Shown: positions 52,909 to 63,038, counted from the stretch's first letter. The stretch is DNA of 64,000 bases from Scandinavium sp036271055 (GCF_036271055.1 NZ_DATBBJ010000109.1:22830-86829); one strand, 5' to 3'. Translations and numbers: made by a program. Notes: generated by a model not told the origin, from the letters alone.

Positions 52909-54903
52909 ATGCCTGTAAAAGGACTTAAATTCACACTAAATATTGACGGAATAGCAGAAACAGCACTGGCCGTGGTCGACTTCAGCTTACATCAGCAACA
53001 TTCTCTTCCATTTACGCTTGAAATAGTAATTGCGAGTAGCCTGTTTGAACTCGAAGCTAAAGACTTCCTGGAAAAGGACGCTACCCTCAATATCTGGCAA
53101 GGGGAAATCCTACAGCGCAGCGTTAACGGAATTGTCGCAACAGTGGCATTAGGTAAAAATGATAACTGGCAGATATGTTATACCTTAACGATACACCCAC
53201 TATTATGGCGTTGTTCTCTGCGGAAAAACTCACGTATTTTTCAACAACAAGATATACAACAGATATCCACTATTCTCCTCGCCGAAAATGACGTTACCGA
53301 CTGGACACCCATTTTTTATGAATCACATCCTCCTCGGGAATTTTGCGTTCAATACGGGGAAACTGATCTCGAATTCCTGACTCGCCTATGGTCAGAAGAA
53401 GGCATATTTTTCTTTCATCAATTCTCTCCTGTTCGCGCCAAACAAATATTGACGCTGTGTGATAACGAAGCAGGGCTGTTTCCTGTCGAGGACCTGCCTT
53501 TTAATCCTAATGTCACGACTGACGTTTCCACAGAATGTGTTAGTGATTTTGAGTACAGGGCACAAATTCGCCCTTCATCAATAGAAACACGAGATTACAC
53601 GTTCAAAACACCGGGTTGGGCAGGTTCCTTTGCTCATTCCGCCACAAACCTGAATGGGCAATATTCGCAGTATGAAATTTTTGACCATCCAGGTCGATTC
53701 AAAGATGAGCAACATGGCCGCGATTTTGCCCGATATAAAATGGAGGGCTGGCGTCAGAATGCGGAAACCGCCTCAGGTTCCAGCACTTCTCCTGACTTAT
53801 GGCCTGGCACCACATTTGTTCTCACCGGGCATCCGTCTGCCGCCCTGAATCGGGAATGGCAGGTTGTGAGCAGTATATTAAGAGGGGACCAGCCGCAAGC
53901 GCAGCACGGTAGCCAAGGCCAGGGCACGACCATGTCAAACGGGTTTGAAGTGATTCCGGCAGATCGCACCTGGAGGACGCAACCACCATCAAAACCTAAA
54001 ATTGATGGTCCCCAAAGCGCCATTGTCACGGGTCCAGCGGGTGAAGAGATTTTCTGTGATGAGCATGGTCGGGTTCGCGTGAAATTTCACTGGGACAGAT
54101 ACCATCAAAAAAACGAGCACAGTTCCTGTTGGGTACGCGTGTCACAAGCCTGGGCGGGTAGCGGATTTGGCAACCTGGCGATCCCACGCGTGGGACAGGA
54201 AGTGATTGTTGATTTCCTCAACGGCGACCCCGATCAGCCCATCATTATGGGCAGAACATATCACCAGGATAATCGCTCTCCCGGCAGCCTTCCTGGCACA
54301 AAAACGCAGATGGCCATTCGTTCAAAAACCTATAAAGGAAGCGGCTATAACGAACTGATGTTCGAAGACAGTACCGGCCAGGAACTGCTCTCGATGCATG
54401 CTCAGAAGGACATGGATACCAAAGTTCTTCACGATCGTAAAACGACTGTTATCCACGATCACACCGAAAACATTGGCAACGACCAGAAAGTCAGGATCAA
54501 GAAAGACAGAAAGGTATTGATAGGCCATGACTTACGACAGGTTGTCCTCAACAACCAAAAAATGACCACGATAAAAAACAAAAAAGATTTCACCGGGATA
54601 ACGAGCACAGAAACCGTGGGCGTGATGAAAACGGTCACAGTTGGCGGCCTTTTCCAGACTACCGTGGCCGGGGAGATGAATACTTCTGTCGCGTTGGCCC
54701 AAACAGAGCAAGTGGGTTTGCTTAAGAGTGTTATCGTCGGCGGCCCTTTAGAGGTCAGTTCCGCAACCTGCATTTCATTTACCTGTGGTCTCAGCTCAAT
54801 CACTTTGGATGTCAGCGGGAAAGTCACCATTAGCGGCACAACGTTTGATTTCAGTGCGACAGGGCCCGTCAACATCAACGGAAAAGATGTCGATATTAAC
54901 TGA
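52909..54903 (+). CDS. vgrG: T6SS spike protein VgrG (TssI)
   Basis: 664 residues from MPVKGLKFTLNIDG; CGGAGATAAC precedes this ATG, and a longer upstream frame belongs to the pseudogene. The gp27-like region (about 1-370) contains EFCVQYGETDLEFLTRLWSE, EGIFFFHQF. The gp5-like OB fold (about 405-500) contains DEHGRVRVKFHWDRY, SCWVRVSQAWAGSGFGNLAI, PRVGQEVIVDFLNGDPDQP. The beta-helix needle has repeated TVG/VGG motifs and ends at DVDIN. There is no C-terminal effector extension. The needle tip should receive the PAAR-like Rhs protein encoded two genes downstream. Confidence 0.95.
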   Translation: MPVKGLKFTLNIDGIAETALAVVDFSLHQQHSLPFTLEIVIASSLFELEAKDFLEKDATLNIWQGEILQRSVNGIVATVALGKNDNWQICYTLTIHPLLWRCSLRKNSRIFQQQDIQQISTILLAENDVTDWTPIFYESHPPREFCVQYGETDLEFLTRLWSEEGIFFFHQFSPVRAKQILTLCDNEAGLFPVEDLPFNPNVTTDVSTECVSDFEYRAQIRPSSIETRDYTFKTPGWAGSFAHSATNLNGQYSQYEIFDHPGRFKDEQHGRDFARYKMEGWRQNAETASGSSTSPDLWPGTTFVLTGHPSAALNREWQVVSSILRGDQPQAQHGSQGQGTTMSNGFEVIPADRTWRTQPPSKPKIDGPQSAIVTGPAGEEIFCDEHGRVRVKFHWDRYHQKNEHSSCWVRVSQAWAGSGFGNLAIPRVGQEVIVDFLNGDPDQPIIMGRTYHQDNRSPGSLPGTKTQMAIRSKTYKGSGYNELMFEDSTGQELLSMHAQKDMDTKVLHDRKTTVIHDHTENIGNDQKVRIKKDRKVLIGHDLRQVVLNNQKMTTIKNKKDFTGITSTETVGVMKTVTVGGLFQTTVAGEMNTSVALAQTEQVGLLKSVIVGGPLEVSSATCISFTCGLSSITLDVSGKVTISGTTFDFSATGPVNINGKDVDIN

Positions 54904-54912
54904 GGTGATGAA

Positions 54913-56103
54913 ATGGAATTTCGTAATCTGACGCCTTTCTCCACGCTGCAATACACCATGCTGGATGCTCAGGATGTTGAGCATTATGTCATCGCCATGA
55001 AGGTGGGATTCAGGCTCGAGAGAACCCATGAAGGTTCTTTTATCACGCGGATCATGGACAACCCTTCCATGCCACTGTGTATGCTGGATGAATACGCGGG
55101 CGAAATAAACCATTCGCAGGTGTTGCAGGAAAGTGACCTCGCGCCTTTCAAACCGCGTTGCGATGTCATCGTCAACGGCACAGCGTACGCCCCTGCGGGT
55201 TCAACAACAACGGAAATGATGGTCGGCCTGAAATTGCTGACGAATGAAAATCATGTGTTGCTGGATAAGCATCTTTGCATCACTGGGGATCATTTTTTTA
55301 ATCGCCATTCAGTGTCCGGACAATGGTCACTCACCGCTGAAACCCCCTTCACTTCCCTTCCGCTGGATTATCAGTATGCATACGGAGGGGAATGCAAAAT
55401 CGGGAAGGAGAGCGAGGCCGCAAAGTTTGTCCCTGAAAAGTATCACCTGACTGAGCAACAACAGGCAGAACATCCCGAGGCCGATAATCCGCCGCTTGCC
55501 CATTCGGCCTGCATGTCGAATCCCAGAGGTCGGGGTTATGTCACTCTCTGGTACCAACAAGCGACACAAACGTCAAAGATCCCGGCCCCGAATATTACTG
55601 ATCCCAACGCTCCTTTTACCCTGACATCTTTTCTTGCGAGCCTGGACCCTCACGCTGATTTAACCGTGGCTGAATATCAGCCTGCGGGATTAGGGATTCT
55701 GGCTCGCAGCTGGCAACCACGGCTGAAAAAAGCGGGAACGTACGACAGGCAGTGGCTGGATACCCGACACCCTCGATTACCCACCGATTTCGATTTTGGT
55801 TACTGGAATGCCGCACCGCCAGATCAGCAAATCCCCTATCCCCCACCGGGAATACGCCTGGAACTTAAGGGTTTACATCCGCGAGGAGACATCCAGATAC
55901 AGCTTCCACCCCATCGAGCGGCGGTACTGCTGCGCATGACGGATGGCACGCTTATCCCGCAACTGATGCATGCGGACACGCTGATTGTGGATACGGAAAA
56001 ACTCACTGTCGCCCTGACCTGGCGCTATCTCATCAAAGCTGACGCGCCGTTGCGAGTAATAGAGGCACGCTATATGACTGATATTGTTCAAGGAGAGAAC
56101 TGA
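54913..56103 (+). CDS. DUF2169 protein, T6SS adaptor/chaperone for the PAAR-Rhs effector
   Basis: 396 residues, GAGGTGATGAA before the ATG. Opens FRNLTPFSTLQYTMLDAQDV and has SDLAPFKPRCDVIVNGTAYA, LPLDYQYAYGGE and NPRGRGYV, the DUF2169 pattern. Such proteins sit between vgrG and PAAR-containing effectors in many T6SS loci and help load the effector on VgrG. The stop overlaps the Rhs start by one base (TGATG), which couples their translation. Confidence 0.88.
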   Translation: MEFRNLTPFSTLQYTMLDAQDVEHYVIAMKVGFRLERTHEGSFITRIMDNPSMPLCMLDEYAGEINHSQVLQESDLAPFKPRCDVIVNGTAYAPAGSTTTEMMVGLKLLTNENHVLLDKHLCITGDHFFNRHSVSGQWSLTAETPFTSLPLDYQYAYGGECKIGKESEAAKFVPEKYHLTEQQQAEHPEADNPPLAHSACMSNPRGRGYVTLWYQQATQTSKIPAPNITDPNAPFTLTSFLASLDPHADLTVAEYQPAGLGILARSWQPRLKKAGTYDRQWLDTRHPRLPTDFDFGYWNAAPPDQQIPYPPPGIRLELKGLHPRGDIQIQLPPHRAAVLLRMTDGTLIPQLMHADTLIVDTEKLTVALTWRYLIKADAPLRVIEARYMTDIVQGEN

Positions 56104-59100
56104 TGGCCGAAAATGTGGTTGCCCGACAAGCCGATGGCTGGAACGTCATCAGCCTAAGTCCGGATGTATGTAAAACGCCAATGGGCCCCGCCACTCCGCC
56201 CGTCCCTTATCCGGTCACAGCAGACCTGGTGGACGCTGTTCAGACAGTGCCCACGGTCAAGGCCAACGCCGCGCCACTGGTGGTGCTGACCCAAAGCTTT
56301 ATCCCAAAAACAAAAGGTGACGAACCCGGCACGGCGAAGGGCATTAGCAGCGGAACGGTTGCGGATATCTGCGAACCGCTGGAACACAGCACCACCCTTA
56401 AGGCGGGTGGATTCCCAGTGCTGCGGCACGGTGACGTTTTCTGGATGAATAATAAGAACACGACAGGAAAGATTTATGGTGAAGCGCCTGCAGCCAGTGT
56501 TCCTGCGAGTGCGGCAAATCCACCGGTCGTGCCGGAGACTTCAGAAGAGAAAAGCTTCTGGGAAATTCAAGGTGAGTCGTACATAACAGAGGCCAATTCA
56601 AGAAGCGCAGCAACACATCAGTTCAAAGATGCCATTTCAGACTTCACAGTCGATCACACTGATGATGGTGCAATGAATAGCGAGATGATTGCTGCAATGT
56701 TACATGCGGGTGACATTTACAGCCGAGTACCTGGCGCATCAGATGAGGCGGTACAACAGTTAGGAGGGGAAGCCGCTGAGGCCTGGAAAACACTTAATAC
56801 CGATCAGGTTAGAGGTATTGAAATTGCAGCTGGATCTGTTTTTATGGGGTATACGCTCAGTAAAACGGGTGCACAAATCAGGAAAAAAGAAACAGAGCCA
56901 AGTAATAGCGATGCCAATGCTCAATGTACCCGTAAATGTAGTTCCGCAGGCGAACCTATTGACATGGTTACGGGTGATTTCCTTCAACACCTTTCAGTAC
57001 TCACCGTTCCCGGCACATTACCTCTAAATCTCACCCGCTTTCACCGTTCCAGATCGAATGCCAAAGGGCTTTTTGGTGAGAAATGGATGGATGAATGGTC
57101 TTGTTATCTTGAAATAGATAAAAAAATAGTTCGATTCACGGATCACGAAGGCGTGACTCTTAACTATACCTTACCAAGTGATGGTCAGTTAGTTAATGCA
57201 GTTAACTGCCGGATAGGAGAATACGTTCTTTCAGGAAATATACACGGTGAACTTTCTGTCTTTGACCGAAAAAAACAACACCGATTAGTATTTTCTCAGA
57301 AGAAAGGGAGAATTAGACGACTTTCGGCTATTTGCGATGGATATGGAAACACTGCGAATTTTATTTATAAAAATGACTTACTGACTAATATAAATCATAG
57401 CGACAACTTCATTCTCAACCTGAGTTGGCAGCAAGAAAAACTCATATCAATAGACCTCTGTATGGAAAACAAGACACAGTGTCTTGTCACCTGTAATTAT
57501 GACGAGAGAGGTAGGCTAGCAGAATGTGAGACATTCCAGTTCTCTCACATTCTATATCACTGGAGCCAGGAAGGACAGATGACGAGCTGGAGTGACATTG
57601 ATGGTACTCAGCTGGATTTATTTTATGATGATTGCGGTCGAGTGATTAAGACCCAAACTCCCCAAGGTTATTATAATGACCACTTTATTTGGGATGAAGT
57701 ACAGCGCAGAAATACATATCAGGATGGAGAAGGTGGGTTAACTCACTTTGAATATAATGACGAAGGTCTGGTCATTTGCCAAATTGACCCACTGAGTCGC
57801 AAAACACTGACTACATGGAAGCATGGTAACCGAATTTCTGAAATAGATGCACTGGAGCGAATAACGACATGGGAATACAATGCCTATGGCGATATAACAC
57901 GTATTTCGTTTCCTGATGGCACTACGCTACATTATGCCTATGACGATAATGGCAACCTCACCCGCTTTCAGGGGCCAGGGAACAAAATCTGGCAGTTTAA
58001 TTACGATGAATTCGGCGGACTGCAATGCGTCACTGACCCGCTAGGACGGCAAAGATCTCAATGCCTTGGTGCTAATGGCGAGCTCTTGCAGCAAATTCTG
58101 CCGGACGGCGAGACCTGGCATTATGGTTACGATCCACTACATCGCCTGAATCGTGTGACAGACCCTGCACTGGGCGAAACTTTGCTGGAACAGGATATGC
58201 TGGGCCGCATGCTAGAGATACGCGATCCCTTGTATCAGACTACAACCTGCCAGCAAAGCACACATCATGCAAGCCCCGGTGGTAGTGTTACTCATACTAA
58301 TTTGCCCGACGGGGTCATTCAGCAACATAGCTATTCTGACAATAAGCTGATGGCCAGCTTTACCGACGGCGAAGGCAAAACCACCCGCTACGAATACGGT
58401 CCCTTTGACCTGCTGACCGCCCTCGTTCGCCCCGATGGCACACGTCTGGAATGCCGTTATGACCGCCTCACCCGTCTGTCTGACATCATCAACGCCGCAG
58501 GGGAACATTACCGCCTGACCTACGATAAAGCCGGGCAGCTCATCCGCGAGACCGATTTCACCGGGCGCACCCTGCAGTATGAATACGATGCAGCCGGGCG
58601 ACGTATCTGTACCCGTTATCCCGATAATCATTTTATCCGCTGGTATTACGATGACGGCGACCGGGTGATACAGCGCCAGGCCTGGCAGACCGCAGACGGG
58701 TACGACAAACTTATCGCCACCACCGATTACCGCTATGACGCCGAACACCGGCTCATCAGCGCCCGGAATCCTGACGCGCAGGTGGAATTTGAGTATGACG
58801 CCGACGGCAACATTACCGCCGAAACCCTCAATGGTCGTCGCACGGAACACACCCACCACCCGCTGAACGGCCACGCCCTGAGCTGGCAACTGGACAATGT
58901 CAGCATGCAGTTCGCCCGCGGCCCGATGGGACGGGTTACGCAATGGCAGGTCAACGACCATGCCCCGCTCAACATCAGCCACGATGCGCTGGGCCGGGAA
59001 ACTCAGCGGTGCAGCGAAGCGGGCTTTCTGCTCGGCCAGCGCTACAGCCCGACCGGAAATATCACCGGGCAGTGGGCCGGAACGCAGGATGGCAGCGCTC

Positions 59101-60341
59101 TGCCGCAGGGGGTCTCACGCACACAGGAGTATGACCGGGCGTATAACCTGACCCGCGTTCACGACCAGCGCTGGGGAAAGACGGATTATCGTTACGACAG
59201 CAACGACCAGGTCACCTTCGCCGAAGGCGGTGTCCGGCAGCTTCCCAAACTGGAACTGTTCGCTTACGACCGCAACCTGAACATTCTTCACCAGGGCATG
59301 ACCCGTAATCTGCCCGATGAACTGATGCAGTTCACGGAACAGGTCCAGCAGACCGGGCGAGTCACCACGCGGGGCGACACCCGCTACCGTTACGATGACT
59401 GCGGCAGGCTGGTTGAAAAACTGGGCATCCGCGACGGATATCACCCGCAGCAATGGCGCTATCGCTGGGACAGTAGCAATCAGTTAACCGAACTTATCAC
59501 CCCCGAGGGCCAACGCTGGCAGTACCGCTATGATGCTTTTGGGCGCAGGATTAGTAAGCGAAAACTCCATGCAACAAAGGGCATCGCCGGATACGATTTT
59601 CACTGGAGCGGTAATCAGCTTGTCGCAGAAACCCCGGTGTATGCGGACGGCAGCGTGGCCGCTGAGCAGACCGTTTACTGGCTGTATGAACCCGGCGCCC
59701 TCACCCCCGCCGCCCGTTATCAGCACGGCGAACTGCACTATATTGTCCGAGACCACATGGGCACGCCCCGCGAACTGCTGACCGAATCCGGCAAAGTGGT
59801 CTGGGCGCAGAAACTGAGCGTCTGGGGAAAAGCAGAATACTATCGGTTTAACGGCTGGCACGCTGCCAATGACGACACAGCCCCCGACTGCCCGTGGCGC
59901 TTTGCAGGCCAGTACGCCGACCCCGAATCCGGATTGCACTACAACCGGTTCCGGTACTATGATGACGACAGCGGGCAGTATATCTCCCCGGACCCGATAG
60001 GGCTAAATGGAGGTATCAACCTCTATGCGTATGTCAAAAACCCGCTAACATGGATAGATCCACTTGGTCTCGCCGGGAATAATATTCTTTTTGATAGCGA
60101 TTTTTGGAAAGCCGTAGGCGACTCGGCAGCCAAAACAAAAATGCGTGTGAAAGGTGCGCCAGTATTTGAAATCATTAAGAAGGTTGATTTGGAGGGTATA
60201 AAGAAAGGTGATCTTTTTCATTTGGATACATTACACCTCAATGAAATCGAAGTTTATGATTCTAAAGGTACTCATAAAGCCGTTTATGGATTGGATGGTA
60301 ATAAAACCGGTGGTGCTGTGAAGGGGAGGAAGTGTGGATAA
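56103..60341 (+). CDS. rhs: PAAR-like Rhs toxin with colicin E3-like C-terminal domain
   Basis: 1412 residues. The N-terminal DUF4150 PAAR-like domain spans about 1-125 (CKTPMGPATPPVPYPVTADL, HGDVFWMNN). A middle linker leads to the Rhs/YD repeat shell (about 280-1280; many GxxxxYxYDxxGRL units). The core ends in the conserved SPDPIGLNGGINLYAYVKNP and DPLGL, where Rhs proteins cleave themselves. The last 88 residues are the variable toxin: KKGDLFHLDTLHLNEIEVYD then GTHKAVYGLDGNKTGG. This follows the colicin E3 ribonuclease pattern (D-x-x-H near an acidic residue, then H-x-x-x-F/Y-x-x-x-x-G). Candidate catalytic residues are Asp1375, His1378 and Glu1381 or Glu1383, which would cut 16S rRNA. 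Toxin assignment is by pattern only. Confidence 0.9.
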   Translation: MAENVVARQADGWNVISLSPDVCKTPMGPATPPVPYPVTADLVDAVQTVPTVKANAAPLVVLTQSFIPKTKGDEPGTAKGISSGTVADICEPLEHSTTLKAGGFPVLRHGDVFWMNNKNTTGKIYGEAPAASVPASAANPPVVPETSEEKSFWEIQGESYITEANSRSAATHQFKDAISDFTVDHTDDGAMNSEMIAAMLHAGDIYSRVPGASDEAVQQLGGEAAEAWKTLNTDQVRGIEIAAGSVFMGYTLSKTGAQIRKKETEPSNSDANAQCTRKCSSAGEPIDMVTGDFLQHLSVLTVPGTLPLNLTRFHRSRSNAKGLFGEKWMDEWSCYLEIDKKIVRFTDHEGVTLNYTLPSDGQLVNAVNCRIGEYVLSGNIHGELSVFDRKKQHRLVFSQKKGRIRRLSAICDGYGNTANFIYKNDLLTNINHSDNFILNLSWQQEKLISIDLCMENKTQCLVTCNYDERGRLAECETFQFSHILYHWSQEGQMTSWSDIDGTQLDLFYDDCGRVIKTQTPQGYYNDHFIWDEVQRRNTYQDGEGGLTHFEYNDEGLVICQIDPLSRKTLTTWKHGNRISEIDALERITTWEYNAYGDITRISFPDGTTLHYAYDDNGNLTRFQGPGNKIWQFNYDEFGGLQCVTDPLGRQRSQCLGANGELLQQILPDGETWHYGYDPLHRLNRVTDPALGETLLEQDMLGRMLEIRDPLYQTTTCQQSTHHASPGGSVTHTNLPDGVIQQHSYSDNKLMASFTDGEGKTTRYEYGPFDLLTALVRPDGTRLECRYDRLTRLSDIINAAGEHYRLTYDKAGQLIRETDFTGRTLQYEYDAAGRRICTRYPDNHFIRWYYDDGDRVIQRQAWQTADGYDKLIATTDYRYDAEHRLISARNPDAQVEFEYDADGNITAETLNGRRTEHTHHPLNGHALSWQLDNVSMQFARGPMGRVTQWQVNDHAPLNISHDALGRETQRCSEAGFLLGQRYSPTGNITGQWAGTQDGSALPQGVSRTQEYDRAYNLTRVHDQRWGKTDYRYDSNDQVTFAEGGVRQLPKLELFAYDRNLNILHQGMTRNLPDELMQFTEQVQQTGRVTTRGDTRYRYDDCGRLVEKLGIRDGYHPQQWRYRWDSSNQLTELITPEGQRWQYRYDAFGRRISKRKLHATKGIAGYDFHWSGNQLVAETPVYADGSVAAEQTVYWLYEPGALTPAARYQHGELHYIVRDHMGTPRELLTESGKVVWAQKLSVWGKAEYYRFNGWHAANDDTAPDCPWRFAGQYADPESGLHYNRFRYYDDDSGQYISPDPIGLNGGINLYAYVKNPLTWIDPLGLAGNNILFDSDFWKAVGDSAAKTKMRVKGAPVFEIIKKVDLEGIKKGDLFHLDTLHLNEIEVYDSKGTHKAVYGLDGNKTGGAVKGRKCG

Positions 60342-60693
60342 TATATTGAAAAAAGAAGAATTTATTCTATCGGAGACTGTTTTAAAAAGAGATGGCTCAT
60401 TTATATATGAACTTCACAATAACCATTTCTTTAATAAGGATAAATTAAGTTGCATATTAGCTGAATGTGAATTGTTGCCGGGATTGTATAAAGATCATGG
60501 GAAATCTGAAAATTATACTGATATATTGAAGGGTATTGTATCGACATTCCAACATATATTCTTTTTAATATCCTGCCATTTTATGCCAGACGATGACTTT
60601 ATAATTAATAATTATGATGCTGATTTGTCATCTGAAATAATATCCGATTATTATATTGAGTTTAGATTGCTATTAAACAACCTGATAATATAA
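60334..60693 (+). CDS. Cognate immunity protein of the first Rhs toxin
   Basis: 119 residues from a GTG at 60334, overlapping the rhs stop by 8 bases. Acidic, AT-rich gene with no signal peptide; it has sequences such as ILAECELLPGLYKDHG, ILKGIVSTFQHIFFLISCHF. I do not recognise the family. Position directly after a polymorphic toxin tip is the main evidence. The protein would bind and block the E3-like nuclease in the cytoplasm. Confidence 0.7.
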   Translation: MDNILKKEEFILSETVLKRDGSFIYELHNNHFFNKDKLSCILAECELLPGLYKDHGKSENYTDILKGIVSTFQHIFFLISCHFMPDDDFIINNYDADLSSEIISDYYIEFRLLLNNLII

Positions 60694-60702
60694 AAACAAA
60701 AG

Positions 60703-60740
60703 CCGGGAAAGATCTCCACGATCTTCCCGGTTTATTTTTT
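60703..60740 (+). terminator. Terminator after first rhs/immunity pair
   Basis: The stem CCGGGAAAGATC/GATCTTCCCGG has one unpaired base, a 5-nt loop and a T-rich tail (TTTATTTTTT). It ends two bases before the displaced second rhs segment starts, so that segment is probably not transcribed from the main arm. Confidence 0.85.
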
Positions 60741-60756
60741 AGTTCGCCCCGATGGC

Positions 60757-62829
60757 ATGCGTCTGGAATGCCGCTACGACCGCCTCACCCGTCTGTCTGA
60801 CATCATCAACGCCGCAGGGGAACATTACCGCCTGACCTACGATAAAGCCGGGCAGCTCATCTGCGAAACTGATTTCACCGGGCGCACCCTGCAGTATGAA
60901 TACGATGCGGCCGGGCGACGTATCTGTACCCGTTATCTCGATAATCATTTTATCCGCTGGTATTACGATGACGGCGACCGGGTGATACAGCGCCAGGCCT
61001 GGCAGACCGCAGACGGGCACGACACACTTCTCGCCACCACCGATTACCGCTACGACGCCGAACACCGGCTCATCAGCGCCCGGAATCCCGACACGCAGGT
61101 AGAATTTGAATATGACGCCGACGGCAACATTACCGCCGAAACCCTCAATGGCCGCCGCACGGAACAGACTTACCATCCACTGAACGGCCACGCCCTGAGC
61201 TGGCAACTGGACAATGTCAGCATGCAGTTCGCCCGCGGCCCGATGGGACGGGTTACGCAATGGCAGGTCAATGACCATGCCCCGCTCAACATCAGCCACG
61301 ATGCGCTGGGCCGGGAAACTCAGCGGTGCAGCGAAGCGGGCTTCCGGCTCAGTCAGCGCTACAGCCCGACCGGAAATATCACCGGGCAGTGGGCCGGAAC
61401 GCAGGATGGCAGCGCTCTGCCGCAGGGGGTCTCACGCTCGCAGGAGTACGACAGGGCGTACAACCTGACCCGCATCCGCGACCAGCGCTGGGGAAATACC
61501 GATTATCGTTACGACAACAACGACCAGGTCACCTTCGCCGAAGGCGGCGTCCGCCAGTTACCCAAACTGGAAGTGTTTGCTTACGACCGCAACCTGAACA
61601 TTCTTCACCAGGGTATGACCCGCAACCTGCCCGATGAACTGATGCAGTTCACGGAACAGGTCCAGCAGACCGGGCGAGTCACCACCCGCGGCGATACCCG
61701 CTACCGTTACGATGCCTGCGGCAGGCTGGTTGAAAAACTGGGCATCCGCGACGGATATCGCCCGCAGCAATGGCGCTATCGCTGGGACAGCAGTAATCAG
61801 TTATCTGAACTTATCACTCCTGAGGGCCAACGCTGGCAGTACCGCTATGATGCTTTTGGGCGCAGGATAAGTAAGCGAAAACTCCATGCAACAAAGGGCA
61901 TCGCCGGATACGATTTTCACTGGAGCGGCAATCAGCTTGTCGCAGAAACCCCGGTGTATGCCGATGGCACGGCCGCCCACAGTGAAAGTATCTACTGGTT
62001 ATATGAACCCGGCGCCCTCACCCCAGGCGCCCGTTATCAGCACGGCGAACTGCACTATATCGTGCGCGACCACATGGGCACGCCCCGCGAGTTGCTGACC
62101 GAATCAGGCAAAGTGGTCCGGGCGCAGAAACTGAGCGTCTGGGGCAAAACAGAATGTTACCGCTTCAACGGCTGGCACGCTGCCAATGACGACACCGCTC
62201 CCGAATGCCCGTGGCGCTTTGCAGGCCAGTACGCCGACCCCGAATCCGGATTGCACTACAACCGGTTCCGGTACTATGATGACGACAGCGGGCAATATCT
62301 CTCCCCGGACCCGATAGGCCTGGCGGGTGGGATTAATCCTTACGGATATGTCGCGAATCCGTTGCGATGGGTTGATCCGCTGGGGTTGTGTAAGGATGTG
62401 CCTGACTTCTATGTTGGCCCAAATGGTCCGAGTTCAACGATGCCTTCTACTGCTTATCGCTATATGAACAGCACTGACTCATATGCCGCCAAGACTATGA
62501 CATCCAAATCTGCGCCTTTAAGTTATTTTGGATATACCAAATATAATTCTGGAGGAGAGGCAAGAAATGCTTATCAGATATTCTTTGAAAATGGCAACCC
62601 AAAATCATGGAGTGATGCACGATTGTTAGGTGAATTTGATACATTACAACTCTATAAAAATGGAGTATCTCAGGTAAAAATCCCATTAGCAAATGGTGGA
62701 AAAGGCCCTGAACTGGAGATTTTTACAAGTTCTTACCCTCAATATGGCGATGGGGGGGCAATACAACTCCTTCCAAGCGAAAGAGGCACAGTTATTAATT
62801 TTAATAATTTAACTATTTTACCGGAATAA
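60757..62829 (+). CDS. Displaced (orphan) rhs 3' module with a different toxin tip
   Basis: 690 codons. Homology to the main rhs gene starts at 60742 inside the shell-coding region; the first ATG (60757) has no ribosome site. About 1.58 kb is nearly identical to 58425-60000. After DPLGL the tip changes to an unrelated 146-residue domain (62389-62826): YRYMNSTDSYAAKTM, SYFGYTKYNSGGEARNAYQI, ELEIFTSSYPQYGDGGAIQL. The GG-x-x-Q element is loosely like TNT-type NAD glycohydrolases or ADP-ribosyltransferase-like toxins, but I am not sure. Such modules are silent until recombined onto the main gene. Confidence 0.82.
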   Translation: MRLECRYDRLTRLSDIINAAGEHYRLTYDKAGQLICETDFTGRTLQYEYDAAGRRICTRYLDNHFIRWYYDDGDRVIQRQAWQTADGHDTLLATTDYRYDAEHRLISARNPDTQVEFEYDADGNITAETLNGRRTEQTYHPLNGHALSWQLDNVSMQFARGPMGRVTQWQVNDHAPLNISHDALGRETQRCSEAGFRLSQRYSPTGNITGQWAGTQDGSALPQGVSRSQEYDRAYNLTRIRDQRWGNTDYRYDNNDQVTFAEGGVRQLPKLEVFAYDRNLNILHQGMTRNLPDELMQFTEQVQQTGRVTTRGDTRYRYDACGRLVEKLGIRDGYRPQQWRYRWDSSNQLSELITPEGQRWQYRYDAFGRRISKRKLHATKGIAGYDFHWSGNQLVAETPVYADGTAAHSESIYWLYEPGALTPGARYQHGELHYIVRDHMGTPRELLTESGKVVRAQKLSVWGKTECYRFNGWHAANDDTAPECPWRFAGQYADPESGLHYNRFRYYDDDSGQYLSPDPIGLAGGINPYGYVANPLRWVDPLGLCKDVPDFYVGPNGPSSTMPSTAYRYMNSTDSYAAKTMTSKSAPLSYFGYTKYNSGGEARNAYQIFFENGNPKSWSDARLLGEFDTLQLYKNGVSQVKIPLANGGKGPELEIFTSSYPQYGDGGAIQLLPSERGTVINFNNLTILPE

Positions 62830-62831
62830 AT

Positions 62832-63038
62832 ATGAACAATGAAGAACTTGTAAAAAACCTGCGATACCTTATAAATAAATACATACCAGAAAGCAAGAGG
62901 AATGAATTTGAAAGATATTTATCAATGGAAGATATCCCTGTAAAAGGTATCCTTGTTGATTTCAATAATTTTTCTACAGATTCTTTGGAAGAATCTGATG
63001 GTGCATTAATAAGAGATATCTATTTTCACTATTGCTAG
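62832..63038 (+). CDS. Candidate immunity protein for the second Rhs toxin tip
   Basis: 68 residues, two bases after the orphan rhs stop. Acidic and AT-rich (RYLINKYIPESKRNEFERYL, then LVDFNNFSTDSLEESDGALI). The gene is short and ends YFHYC; it may be complete or cut by the junction with the next rhs segment. Family not recognised. Evidence is position after a toxin tip. Confidence 0.55.
   Translation: MNNEELVKNLRYLINKYIPESKRNEFERYLSMEDIPVKGILVDFNNFSTDSLEESDGALIRDIYFHYC

Larger units (their letters stand above)
58425..62317 (+). repeat. Direct repeat of rhs core: 58425-60000 and 60742-62317 (third partial copy 63090 onward)
   Basis: The two segments are collinear at a constant offset of 2317 bp and differ at scattered positions, mostly silent. 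A third copy at 63090-64000 is collinear with 59130-60040 at offset 3960. Recombination between these copies would swap toxin tips and delete intervening modules. Confidence 0.9.

Noticed and set aside
58212..58982. Long minus-strand frames opposite the rhs core
   Set aside because: They recur at each rhs copy and are antisense shadows of the conserved shell repeats.
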